DNA of 5,411 nucleotides, taken from NCBI GenBank assembly GCA_913059105.1, contig CAJXRL010000188.1, forward strand, positions 1 through 5,411, given 5' to 3'. The notes under the pieces were generated by a model. That model made no database searches. It had not been told where the DNA came from and saw only the letters and a list, made by a program, of their open reading frames with translations. A program made the position numbers and the translations under genes. This DNA is from an uncultured Flavobacteriales bacterium. GTDB lineage: Bacteria > Bacteroidota > Bacteroidia > Flavobacteriales_E > Vicingaceae. Of this stretch, positions 1 to 5,411 are shown piece after piece; the first letter of the stretch is position 1, and the number at the start of each line of letters is the position of its first letter.

Positions 1-48
1 CGAGATTTCTGCCTGTCTCGTGGGCTCGGAGATGTGTATAAGAGACAG
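1..48 (+). other. Untrimmed Illumina Nextera i7 adapter (artefact)
   Basis: These bases are synthetic. Positions 30-48 read AGATGTGTATAAGAGACAG, the 19-bp Tn5 mosaic end. Positions 15-29 read GTCTCGTGGGCTCGG, the Nextera read-2 adapter stem. Positions 7-14 (TTCTGCCT) are the reverse complement of AGGCAGAA, which I recall as the Nextera N703 index. Positions 1-6 (CGAGAT) match the end of the P7 primer. True sequence therefore starts at 49, the transposase cut point, and the window starts at a contig edge. The match is from memory of the kit sequences, but the mosaic end alone is diagnostic. It is not a natural Tn5 copy, since index and primer sequences adjoin it. Confidence 0.98.
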
Positions 49-1272
49 ATCATCGTCAGAAACAATAATCTTGAAAAAGCCTGTTGTTTTTCGCATTGCT
101 ATTGCTCGTGCAATCATCGAGTAATCAATTTTTGACACTCGAATAGGAATTTTTAGTTCTTGTGCTTTTTGCTCATTTAAACCAACTGCCGCTACCTCTG
201 GGCTTAAGAACATTATGGTTGAAATATTCTCGTAATGAATTGGTTTTACCGGAAAGTCTGCAAACATTTTAACGACAGCATGTCTTGCTTCTCGCTCACC
301 AACATTCACTAGTGCCATGTGCCCAGAAACATCACCTACTGCGTAAATATTTGGAATGTTCGTTCTTGTGTCCTCATCACCAATATGAACTCCTCGTTTA
401 CTCATTTGAACTCCACAATTATCCAAATTCAATCCCCCTACATTTGGAGTCCGGCCAATAGATAAGAGGGCTTTTTCAACTTGGATTACTTCTTTACTAC
501 CATCTGCATTTTCTATTTCATATTCAACCGAATCACCTAGGTGGTCCATTCGAACCAAATTCGCTCCACGGTGAATGGTTACACCATTGCCTTCTAGATT
601 AGTTGCAACTACATCTGCAATATCTTCATCCTCAAAAGGTAATATCCTATCAGCACGATCAATTAAGTATACTTTTGTTTGTCCAAAATTAGAGAACATA
701 GTTGCAAACTCGCAACCAATTACCCCGGCTCCAAGAATTACCATACTCTTTGGAAATTCATCTAAATGTAAAATCCCATCAGATGTTAAAATAACTTTTT
801 CGTCTACCTTAATATTTGGAATGGTTCTAGGTCTGCTGCCTGTCGCTATGATTGTATTTTCAGCATAAGCTGTAATTGAAGTTCCATCATTCTTTTGAAT
901 GAGTATTTCATTTTTGGAAATAAAACTTGCTCGTCCTTTCTCATAATTAATCAAGCCTGCTTCGGCGTGAATAATTCTTAAATGACAAGATAACTGAAAC
1001 TTTCGTTCAAAAAGGGCTTCATTGATAATCTCCTTTACTTTAGAGAAAGGCATATCAATTCTACTATCCGTGCCTATTTCATCTTTCACGGTTTTCACCT
1101 TATTGGAAAGCTCCCACATGGTCTTTGAAGCTAGAGCGCCATCATAGATGCCGTAACCGCCTAGTTTATCTTTTTCTACCAATAGCACTTTCTTTCCAAA
1201 GTCTATGGCTCTCATGGCAGCAGCATACCCAGCTGGTCCTCCGCCAATCACACACAAGTCGTATTTCTCCAT
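49..1272 (-). CDS. FAD-dependent pyridine nucleotide oxidoreductase (Lpd/SthA superfamily), no redox cysteines, 3' partial
   Basis: 408 residues are present, starting MEKYDLCVIGGGPAG. The FAD dinucleotide-binding motif GGGPAG is at 10-15 with the ribose-binding acid E33. ATGSRP is at 143-148. The NAD-binding motif GAGVIG is at 181-186 (E188 follows), and an acidic D205 ends the next strand, suggesting NAD preference. GRTPN is at 273-277 and the second FAD motif YAVGD at 310-314. The C-terminal dimerisation domain has begun but is cut at 408, before the usual His-Glu pair; family members are about 460-480 residues. The canonical GGxCxNxGCxPSK segment instead reads GGYGIYDGALASK (38-50): both cysteines are replaced (G41, A46). 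It therefore cannot use the standard disulfide relay, and true lipoamide dehydrogenase activity is unlikely. A transhydrogenase-like or other FAD/NAD(P) oxidoreductase is more plausible, but the substrate is unknown. It is a single gene with its own promoter. The frame stays open through the adapter, giving a false 16-residue tail. Confidence 0.9.
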
Positions 1273-1309
1273 GGTGTCTTTCTATTTTTACCCTAGTTTG
1301 GTTTCATAG

Positions 1310-1317
1310 CAAATGTA
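1310..1317 (-). promoter_or_regulatory. Candidate Bacteroidetes -7 box for the flavoprotein gene
   Basis: On the minus strand this reads TACATTTG, a full match to the Bacteroidetes -7 consensus TAnnTTTG. It lies 37 nt upstream of the ATG at 1272, which would give a leader of roughly 30 nt. No clear TTG -33 element is seen at the usual 17-23 nt spacing; a small inverted repeat (1336-1349) occupies that position instead. No Shine-Dalgarno site is evident, as is common in this phylum. The assignment rests on motif and position only. Confidence 0.55.
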
Positions 1318-1335
1318 ACGAAGCTAAACGGTTGG

Positions 1336-1349
1336 AGAACATTTGTTCT
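1336..1349. repeat. Short inverted repeat at the -33 region, possible operator
   Basis: The sequence AGAACATTTGTTCT has two 6-bp arms (AGAACA / TGTTCT) around a 2-nt centre. It sits about 19 nt upstream of the candidate -7 box of the flavoprotein gene, where a regulator could block or recruit polymerase. Arms this short can occur by chance in AT-rich DNA, so a binding role is only inferred. Confidence 0.3.
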
Positions 1350-1428
1350 ATTCTTTCTTAACAGGGTAATGTGAGTTATTGTTGTGTTCCAGTCTTCACA
1401 AGAGGTCCACAAATAGTAATAAAGCACA

Positions 1429-1450
1429 ATTGCCTTATAATTGCCTTACA
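1429..1450. repeat. Two tandem copies of an 11-bp repeat
   Basis: ATTGCCTTATA (1429-1439) is followed directly by ATTGCCTTACA (1440-1450), differing at one base. The 11-bp period is about one helical turn, so the copies would face the same side of the DNA. They lie between the operon terminator and the flavoprotein promoter, about 110 bp upstream of the latter. They could be a protein-binding site or a slippage product; no other copies were noticed in the window. Confidence 0.5.
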
Positions 1451-1476
1451 ATTAATATTGGAAAAACATATTTCAT

Positions 1477-1510
1477 AAAAAAAGCCATCTCAAATTATTG
1501 AGATGGCTTT
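1477..1510 (-). terminator. Rho-independent terminator of the nrnA-FKBP operon
   Basis: On the minus strand a perfect 13-bp stem (AAAGCCATCTCAA / TTGAGATGGCTTT) closes on a 4-nt loop (1494-1497) and ends in a run of seven T (1483-1477). The stem begins 23 nt beyond the stop codon of the last FKBP gene (TAA at 1536-1534). The T-run lies on the minus-strand side, so it serves the operon from the right. On the plus strand the stem ends in only TTTCTATATTTT, a weak tract. Confidence 0.93.
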
Positions 1511-1533
1511 CTATATTTTATAAAATTAATTCC

Positions 1534-2469
1534 TTAGTCGATCACTTCAATTAGTTCAACATCAAAAATCAATGTTGAAAAAGGTGCTCCTGGTCTTGGT
1601 TGCGCGCCGTAAGCAATGTTTGAAGGAATAATCAATCTTGCTTTACCACCTTCTTTCAACATGGCAATTCCTTCATCCCAACCCTTAATTACTTGACCAA
1701 TTCCTAAGTCAAAATCAAAAGGACCGTAAGGTCTTTGTTCATTGTATATTCCGTTCGCTTTGGCAGCTTCCTCAACAGAAGTGTCAAAATACGTACCGTC
1801 TAAAAACATTCCTTCGTAGTTTACTTTCACTTTCTTCCCTGCAACAGCTTGTTTTCCTGTTCCTTCTTTTTTAGAAATAAAAATCAAACCTGAGGCAGTT
1901 GGTTCAGTTGTAATATTATTGTCAGCTAAATACTGCTTTAAAATCACCATCTCATTCCCTTCTGCTTCCGCATTTTTAATTGCTTCTTCAGCTTTCTTAG
2001 CTTCATCTTCAGCCTGTATTTCTTCCATAGACTGGATATTAGTCAACCCAACTGTGAAATATAACATTGCTGCAGAATCAATAAAATCTGGACTTGCAGG
2101 CATACCTGCCGTTTTTATGAAAAAACTATCAGCATTAACAATAATTGCTGCGCTATCTCCCATGCTCATGGCCATAAATGCTGTAAGAATATCTCCGGTA
2201 TATCTTCCTGAATCAGCTCTTAACTGAACAGGTTGACCATTGATTCCTGTATCAAACAAAGTCGAATCTTCCGTTCCATACTTCATGCTCATAGTTAATA
2301 CATCACCAGGTGCAACTTTTCTACCTTCTTTGTTCTGTGAGAAATACTTCACATAAAGACCATTTTCTACTTCATCGTATCCTGGATACTGACTTGTTGT
2401 TTTGTTACCGCAAGAAACTGCAGCAAATGCTACTGCTATAATGCTCAATCTAAATCCTAATCTTTTCAT
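1534..2469 (-). CDS. FKBP-type peptidyl-prolyl isomerase lipoprotein, intact catalytic pocket
   Basis: A 311-residue envelope lipoprotein that should catalyse cis-trans isomerisation of prolyl bonds during protein folding. A signal peptide (1-19) ends in the lipobox AVSC, with C20 as the lipidated residue; the next residues (GNKT) carry no surface-export motif, so it probably faces the periplasm. Residues about 35-145 look like a degenerate FKBP fold (LFDT at 71-74; a GD plus beta-strand pattern at 104-111). A charged, probably helical linker follows at 148-180. The C-terminal FKBP domain (about 212-310) keeps the residues equivalent to the FKBP12 pocket: Y218, F228, D229, F251, F253, V260, I261, W264, Y287 and F302. 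A loop of about 13 extra residues between D229 and F251 is, from memory, common in Bacteroidetes FKBPs. It is the last gene of the operon; its ATG directly follows the TAA of the preceding gene, and the terminator lies just after it. Confidence 0.95.
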   Translation of the reverse strand: MKRLGFRLSIIAVAFAAVSCGNKTTSQYPGYDEVENGLYVKYFSQNKEGRKVAPGDVLTMSMKYGTEDSTLFDTGINGQPVQLRADSGRYTGDILTAFMAMSMGDSAAIIVNADSFFIKTAGMPASPDFIDSAAMLYFTVGLTNIQSMEEIQAEDEAKKAEEAIKNAEAEGNEMVILKQYLADNNITTEPTASGLIFISKKEGTGKQAVAGKKVKVNYEGMFLDGTYFDTSVEEAAKANGIYNEQRPYGPFDFDLGIGQVIKGWDEGIAMLKEGGKARLIIPSNIAYGAQPRPGAPFSTLIFDVELIEVID

Positions 2470-3306
2470 TTAATTAATTACTTTTATAATGTTAACGTCG
2501 TATATAACAGCAGTGTAAGGCGGAACAATTCCCGCTAAAGAACCCTCCTCCCCAAAAGCGTGGCGCGAAGGTAATATAATTTTAACTTTTTCGCCTTCTT
2601 TCCGTCCGCTTAATGCAGTTTGAAAACCTTCAATCATTTGATACTCTCTACCAAATGTAAAAGTTGGTGTTATTGATTTGTCATGTGTATTGTCAAATAC
2701 GTAGCCATTTAGAAAATAACCTTTATAATGAATACTGACTTCACTGCCAAATTGAATGGCTGTGCTGTCTGTTTCAAGAAGTATTTGTCTGTAAACTCCT
2801 TCCAACGTATCTAACTCCCCTTTTAAGGCCTCCAAATATTTTTTTAAGGCCAATTGCTCTTCCAACTCCCTTCTAGAAATAGCTGCCAATTTAACTTTAT
2901 CAGCTACAGATTTTTCATAACTGTTCATCAAGCGAAGTGACAGCAGAACCACACCATCATCAGACTGTAATACTTTATAGAATTTAAAATATTCATTAAA
3001 AATTGCCCGGTCAATTTTTAACAGAACGCTATCTCCAACATGAAACTGTCGAAAAACGCTATCTAAAATATGTTCAGATGGTTCTAAAAAATAGTGATAA
3101 TCCTGCACAAAATGCAACGTATCGTTAAATTCACTTAGAACCATTAACTGAACTTCTAAAACATGGAGTGAATCAACATTCTCTTCGTTTCCTACCTGTA
3201 AGTATTTATAAGAAATGCCATTAGAATGATTTTTAAACTCCTTTGCCTTTTCTTCTTTGCAAGAAACAATACATAAAAGTGCGAAAACCAAAATAAAAAT
3301 TCTCAT
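2470..3306 (-). CDS. FKBP-like lipoprotein with a partly substituted active site
   Basis: A 278-residue lipoprotein with the same plan as its downstream neighbour. The signal peptide ends IVSC (C16), followed by KEEK, which resembles the lysine-plus-two-acids export signal of surface lipoproteins in Bacteroidetes. A diverged N-terminal region (about 28-125) may be a relic FKBP fold (GDSVLLKI at 91-98). A charged helical linker (about 131-165) leads into a C-terminal FKBP domain (about 187-277). Y194, F204, D205, F216, F218 and I225 are kept, but the pocket-floor tryptophan is F228, the AYG tyrosine is F251 and the VFD phenylalanine is Y269. Isomerase activity may therefore be reduced; a chaperone or binding role is possible. 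The start codon overlaps the preceding stop by 4 bp (ATGA), and its own TAA abuts the next ATG, so translational coupling is likely. Confidence 0.92.
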   Translation of the reverse strand: MRIFILVFALLCIVSCKEEKAKEFKNHSNGISYKYLQVGNEENVDSLHVLEVQLMVLSEFNDTLHFVQDYHYFLEPSEHILDSVFRQFHVGDSVLLKIDRAIFNEYFKFYKVLQSDDGVVLLSLRLMNSYEKSVADKVKLAAISRRELEEQLALKKYLEALKGELDTLEGVYRQILLETDSTAIQFGSEVSIHYKGYFLNGYVFDNTHDKSITPTFTFGREYQMIEGFQTALSGRKEGEKVKIILPSRHAFGEEGSLAGIVPPYTAVIYDVNIIKVIN

Positions 3307-3824
3307 CTTTTAGCTACTAGGTGTACATTATATAAAAGTGTGGTTTGACTTGGAATGGCAGCGTTATCGCCACTTATCCCATGCGCCAAATGTGTGGGCA
3401 GAATAAAGAAGGCCTTCTCTCCTACTCGCATCTTTTTTATGCCTTCATGCAATCCTGACTCTACAATATCATAATCCACAATAAATTCCTGGAATTTACC
3501 TTTCGGAGATTGATATAAAGTATCCCCTTCAATTGAGGTTAAAGTGTAGGTAATAATTGCAAAATCTTTACTTGCAATACTATCTCCACTAGTTGTTTGA
3601 TATATATGATATCGCAATCCGGTACCTGTTGCTTCAAACGACAAACCAGAACTATCAACAAAAGACTTTATTTTTTCTTTTTCCTTCTTTAAAAATGCTT
3701 GGTGAGAATGAATCATTGTTGTTTCATAGTCTTCTGCATCTTCAAATGGTAGCGTTTTTTTCTTCGGCTCGTTTTCACAAGACAGTAGAGAAAATAAAAA
3801 AACAAATATCAAAGTGTTACGCAT
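3303..3824 (-). CDS. gldI: GldI-like FKBP-fold lipoprotein
   Basis: A 173-residue lipoprotein with one FKBP-fold domain. The signal peptide ends LLSC (C16), and a basic/acidic helical stretch (about 44-58) precedes the domain at about 80-172. Length, layout and core (SGLHEGIKKMRVGE at 123-136, then ILPTHLAHGISGDN) resemble GldI, the gliding-motility lipoprotein of Flavobacterium johnsoniae, where it is needed for gliding and efficient SprB/type IX-related surface functions. The catalytic pocket is largely lost: only Y93 is kept; the FD pair is L103-Y104, the tryptophan is L125, the AYG tyrosine is H148, and the final FD pair is Y165-N166. It is probably a non-catalytic binding or structural protein. 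It starts 8 bp inside the end of the nrnA-like gene, a gene pair I recall from Flavobacteria. The gldI name rests on size, decay pattern and context; a plain FKBP paralogue in a non-gliding organism is the alternative. Confidence 0.78.
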   Translation of the reverse strand: MRNTLIFVFLFSLLSCENEPKKKTLPFEDAEDYETTMIHSHQAFLKKEKEKIKSFVDSSGLSFEATGTGLRYHIYQTTSGDSIASKDFAIITYTLTSIEGDTLYQSPKGKFQEFIVDYDIVESGLHEGIKKMRVGEKAFFILPTHLAHGISGDNAAIPSQTTLLYNVHLVAKR

Positions 3825-4827
3825 TCAATTCTTTTTCATACTCCGGAAAAATACCTTCTAACTTTTTAACCGTTTCCAAAACTCCTACATCGCTTATTCC
3901 ACCTGCAGCATTAAAATGCCCTCCTCCACTAAAGTATTTCCCCGAAAGTTTATTTACATGGAAATCGCCCTTCGAACGGAAAGACATTTTTACCTTACCA
4001 TCTTTCTCTGTAATTAGAATTGCCATTCGAATTCCTGCTACAGAAAGGGGGTAATTCACTAAGCCTTCGGTATCTCCTTTTTTATAATTAAAACGTTTCA
4101 AATCTTCTTCAAAAAGGTAAATGATTGCCGCATTGTATTCTTCATAAACGTTAAAACGTTCATTTAAGGCAAAACCCAATAACTTTAATCGATCAATTGA
4201 GTTATTATTGAAGAGGTTTTCATGGATCCGACCAGGATTAATTCCGACTTCAATCAACTCAGCAACAACATTGTGTGTATGCTTTGAAGTGCTAGAGAAA
4301 CGGAAACTTCCAGTATCTGTAACAATTCCAGTATACATCGCTTCACATAGTTCAACTGTTAATTTCTCCGTTCCTTTTAGCTCGAATATAAAATCATAAA
4401 TCAACTGGCATGTTGAACTTGCAGTTGTTTCAGACAATTGAAAGTCAGCAAAGGCATCAGGATCTTGGTGATGATCGATATTGATAATATACGCACCTTC
4501 ATTCAGTTGAAAAGCCTTTTCAAGATCACCCATTCGGCTTGGAGTATTAAAATCTAAGCAACAAATCAAATCAGCCTTTTGTAGTTCCTCATTGACTTGT
4601 TTTTCATGACTTTGGTAGTTCAAAATAGTATCATAGCCATTTAACCAAGCCAAAAATTTTGGTGCCGGGTCTGGAGTAATAACTTGAACATGATCGATGA
4701 AATTTTTCAAATAATGATACAAAGCGAGAGATGACCCCACAGAATCACCATCTGGCGAGCGATGCGACAGAATAACCACATGCTTACTTGTTTGAATTCT
4801 CCTCTCTACCTCATTCCAATTTTTCAT
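3817..4827 (-). CDS. nrnA: DHH/DHHA1 phosphoesterase, NrnA-like oligoribonuclease / pAp phosphatase
   Basis: A 336-residue cytoplasmic enzyme with the usual family length. The N-terminal DHH domain has the metal-binding set SHRSPDGDS (H22, D26, D28), D92 in LDFNTP, the signature DHH at 118-120, and TDTGSF with D171. The C-terminal DHHA1 domain holds GGGHFNAAGG (301-310), which binds the substrate end. NrnA-type enzymes use manganese to degrade 2-5 nt RNA fragments to mononucleotides and to dephosphorylate pAp to AMP, finishing RNA turnover and sulfur-assimilation by-product removal. All catalytic residues expected in this family are visible, so activity is likely; the substrate split between nanoRNA, pAp and cyclic dinucleotide products cannot be read from sequence. 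It is the first gene of the operon and its end overlaps the GldI-like start by 8 bp. The ATG lies about 20 residues before motif I, as is usual. Confidence 0.95.
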   Translation of the reverse strand: MKNWNEVERRIQTSKHVVILSHRSPDGDSVGSSLALYHYLKNFIDHVQVITPDPAPKFLAWLNGYDTILNYQSHEKQVNEELQKADLICCLDFNTPSRMGDLEKAFQLNEGAYIINIDHHQDPDAFADFQLSETTASSTCQLIYDFIFELKGTEKLTVELCEAMYTGIVTDTGSFRFSSTSKHTHNVVAELIEVGINPGRIHENLFNNNSIDRLKLLGFALNERFNVYEEYNAAIIYLFEEDLKRFNYKKGDTEGLVNYPLSVAGIRMAILITEKDGKVKMSFRSKGDFHVNKLSGKYFSGGGHFNAAGGISDVGVLETVKKLEGIFPEYEKELNA

Positions 4828-4831
4828 ACTT

Positions 4832-4839
4832 CAAAAATA
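4832..4839 (-). promoter_or_regulatory. Candidate -7 box for the nrnA-FKBP operon, possibly leaderless
   Basis: On the minus strand this reads TATTTTTG, matching TAnnTTTG. Only four bases (AAGT) separate it from the ATG at 4827, so transcription would start at or beside the first codon. The nearest upstream TTG is 25 nt away, a little beyond the usual 17-23 nt. In such AT-rich DNA a chance match is possible, but no better match was found in the intergenic region for this direction. Confidence 0.4.
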
Positions 4840-5045
4840 GATATTCTAAAAAGCATTTTGACACCAATTACACTTGAGATATAAATTATCTTACCGCTAA
4901 AAAATTGATAAATCCATTAAATTATGAAAGTTCAAAAAATCAAACTATGATTCTTCATTTGCTTTATTAAATAGGAGATATTTATAATTTTCTAATGGGG
5001 TTTTAGAATAAGGCATTGCAGATTAATCATCTCAGAAAAATTATC
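4840..5045. other. AT-rich divergent intergenic region, no gene seen
   Basis: This stretch between the operon and the plus-strand membrane protein gene holds no convincing reading frame, RNA gene or strong hairpin. A weak inverted repeat (AGATA-5 nt-TATCT) is at 4877-4891. A poor plus-strand promoter-like pair, a TTG at about 4960 and TAATTTTC at about 4985 with a 23-nt gap, is also present but less convincing than the pair at 5046-5075. Confidence 0.6.
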
Positions 5046-5075
5046 TTGAAAACCGATAAAAAAAGTACACCTTTG
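5046..5075 (+). promoter_or_regulatory. Candidate promoter of the AI-2E-family transporter gene
   Basis: TTG at 5046-5048 and CACCTTTG at 5068-5075 are separated by 19 nt, fitting the Bacteroidetes -33 / -7 arrangement with one mismatch (C for T in TAnnTTTG). The box ends 36 nt before the ATG at 5112, giving a plausible leader of about 30 nt. No Shine-Dalgarno site precedes the ATG. Confidence 0.45.
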
Positions 5076-5111
5076 ATAAGGGTCAAAAAATAAAGCTTGA
5101 ACTTATACATC

Positions 5112-5411
5112 ATGAATTTAACCAATCGTTCTACCATAGATACGCTATGGAAAGTATTACTCTCCATAACCTTGCTCGTTTATGGAGCTATACTTGCCAA
5201 ATCAGTGCTGATTCCAATTGTATTTGCCTTCTTCTTTGCGATTGTGCTTCATCCGGCAGTTAATTTCTTACAAAAAAAGAAATTTCCCCTTGTTTTCGCC
5301 ACACTCATTACTATGTTAGCTTCAGGGGCTGTCATAGGTTTTGGCTTGTATTTTATTATTTCCCAAGCGAAAATACTTTTTACCGATTTACCGGGTTTAG
5401 TAGAGCAATTT
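5112..5411 (+). CDS. AI-2E/PerM-family membrane transporter, 3' partial
   Basis: The first 100 codons are present and the frame is open to the window end; full members are about 330-400 residues. Two hydrophobic spans at about 15-35 and 33-49 surround a VLIPIVFAFFFAIVLHP segment, followed by a basic turn (QKKKFP, 54-59) and a third long span (about 60-84), then AKILFTDLPGLVEQF. This hydrophobic-hairpin, H/NP, basic loop, then LP pattern is the N-terminus of the AI-2E transporter family (formerly UPF0118; TqsA, PerM, YdiK). Members are inner-membrane proteins; some export autoinducer-2 and others act as sodium-proton antiporters, so the substrate here cannot be assigned. It is divergent from the nrnA-like operon. 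The ATG is the first in frame and gives a typical short cytoplasmic N-terminus. Confidence 0.88.
   Translation, partial: MNLTNRSTIDTLWKVLLSITLLVYGAILAKSVLIPIVFAFFFAIVLHPAVNFLQKKKFPLVFATLITMLASGAVIGFGLYFIISQAKILFTDLPGLVEQF

Noticed and set aside
30..48. Tn5 mosaic end as evidence of a real transposon
   Set aside because: It is joined to Illumina index and primer bases, with no transposase or second end, so it is library-derived.
575..868. Plus-strand open frame of 97 codons inside the flavoprotein gene
   Set aside because: It is antisense to a well-supported coding region with intact FAD/NAD motifs and its translation shows no recognisable domain.
49..1272. Assignment as lpdA, the E3 subunit of 2-oxoacid dehydrogenases
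   Set aside because: Both catalytic cysteines are missing and no E1/E2 genes lie nearby in the window.
1125..1361. Plus-strand open frame of 78 codons spanning the flavoprotein start and promoter
   Set aside because: It overlaps the conserved N-terminal FAD-binding region on the other strand, has no promoter of its own and gives a low-complexity product.
1429..1450. Tandem 11-bp repeat as a CRISPR or replication iteron array
   Set aside because: Only two copies without spacers, and no cas or replication genes nearby.
2652..2659. Minus-strand TACATTTG, a perfect -7 match inside the middle FKBP gene
   Set aside because: It encodes conserved beta-strand residues (TFTFG), has no TTG at a suitable distance and lies 183 nt from the next start; coincidence is the simpler reading.
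3593..4054. Plus-strand open frame of 153 codons across the gldI/nrnA junction
   Set aside because: It lies antisense to the DHHA1 domain and the GldI-like gene; it has no family resemblance and no promoter or start signal.

Overview
The window looks like AT-rich chromosomal DNA from a member of the Bacteroidota, probably a Flavobacteriales-like gliding lineage. The signs are lipoprotein signal peptides with S-C lipoboxes, a matching Bacteroidetes-type -7 box (TAnnTTTG), no clear Shine-Dalgarno sites, and a GldI-like FKBP lipoprotein next to a DHH/DHHA1 phosphoesterase. Species cannot be named from the sequence alone. The first 48 bases are not biological: they are an untrimmed Illumina Nextera i7 adapter, so position 49 is almost certainly a contig edge.

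Layout. 1-48 is adapter. 49-1272 (minus) is a flavoprotein of the dihydrolipoamide dehydrogenase / soluble transhydrogenase superfamily, cut at its C-terminus by the contig edge and lacking both redox-active cysteines. 1273-1533 is intergenic, with the flavoprotein promoter, a small inverted repeat, an 11-bp tandem repeat and a strong terminator for the operon to its right. 1534-4827 (minus) is a tightly packed four-gene operon. In transcription order it encodes an NrnA-like DHH phosphoesterase, a short GldI-like FKBP lipoprotein, a two-part FKBP lipoprotein, and a second two-part FKBP lipoprotein with an intact catalytic pocket. 4828-5111 is a divergent intergenic region with a candidate promoter at each end. 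5112-5411 (plus) is the first 100 codons of an AI-2E/PerM-family membrane protein, cut by the window end.

How the genes fit together. The operon genes overlap by 8 bp, overlap by 4 bp, then abut with no gap, so they are probably co-transcribed and translationally coupled, ending at a 13-bp-stem terminator. The three FKBP proteins are lipoproteins of the cell envelope and look like diverged paralogues: catalytic-pocket residues are intact in the last gene, partly substituted in the middle one and mostly lost in the GldI-like one. The NrnA-like enzyme is a cytoplasmic RNA/pAp-recycling enzyme; its link to the lipoproteins is probably conserved gene order rather than a shared pathway.

I see no mobile element, CRISPR array, tRNA/rRNA or clear new system here. 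The points most worth a second look are the cysteine-less flavoprotein, the graded decay of FKBP active sites along the operon, the different sorting signals of the three lipoproteins, and the adapter contamination.
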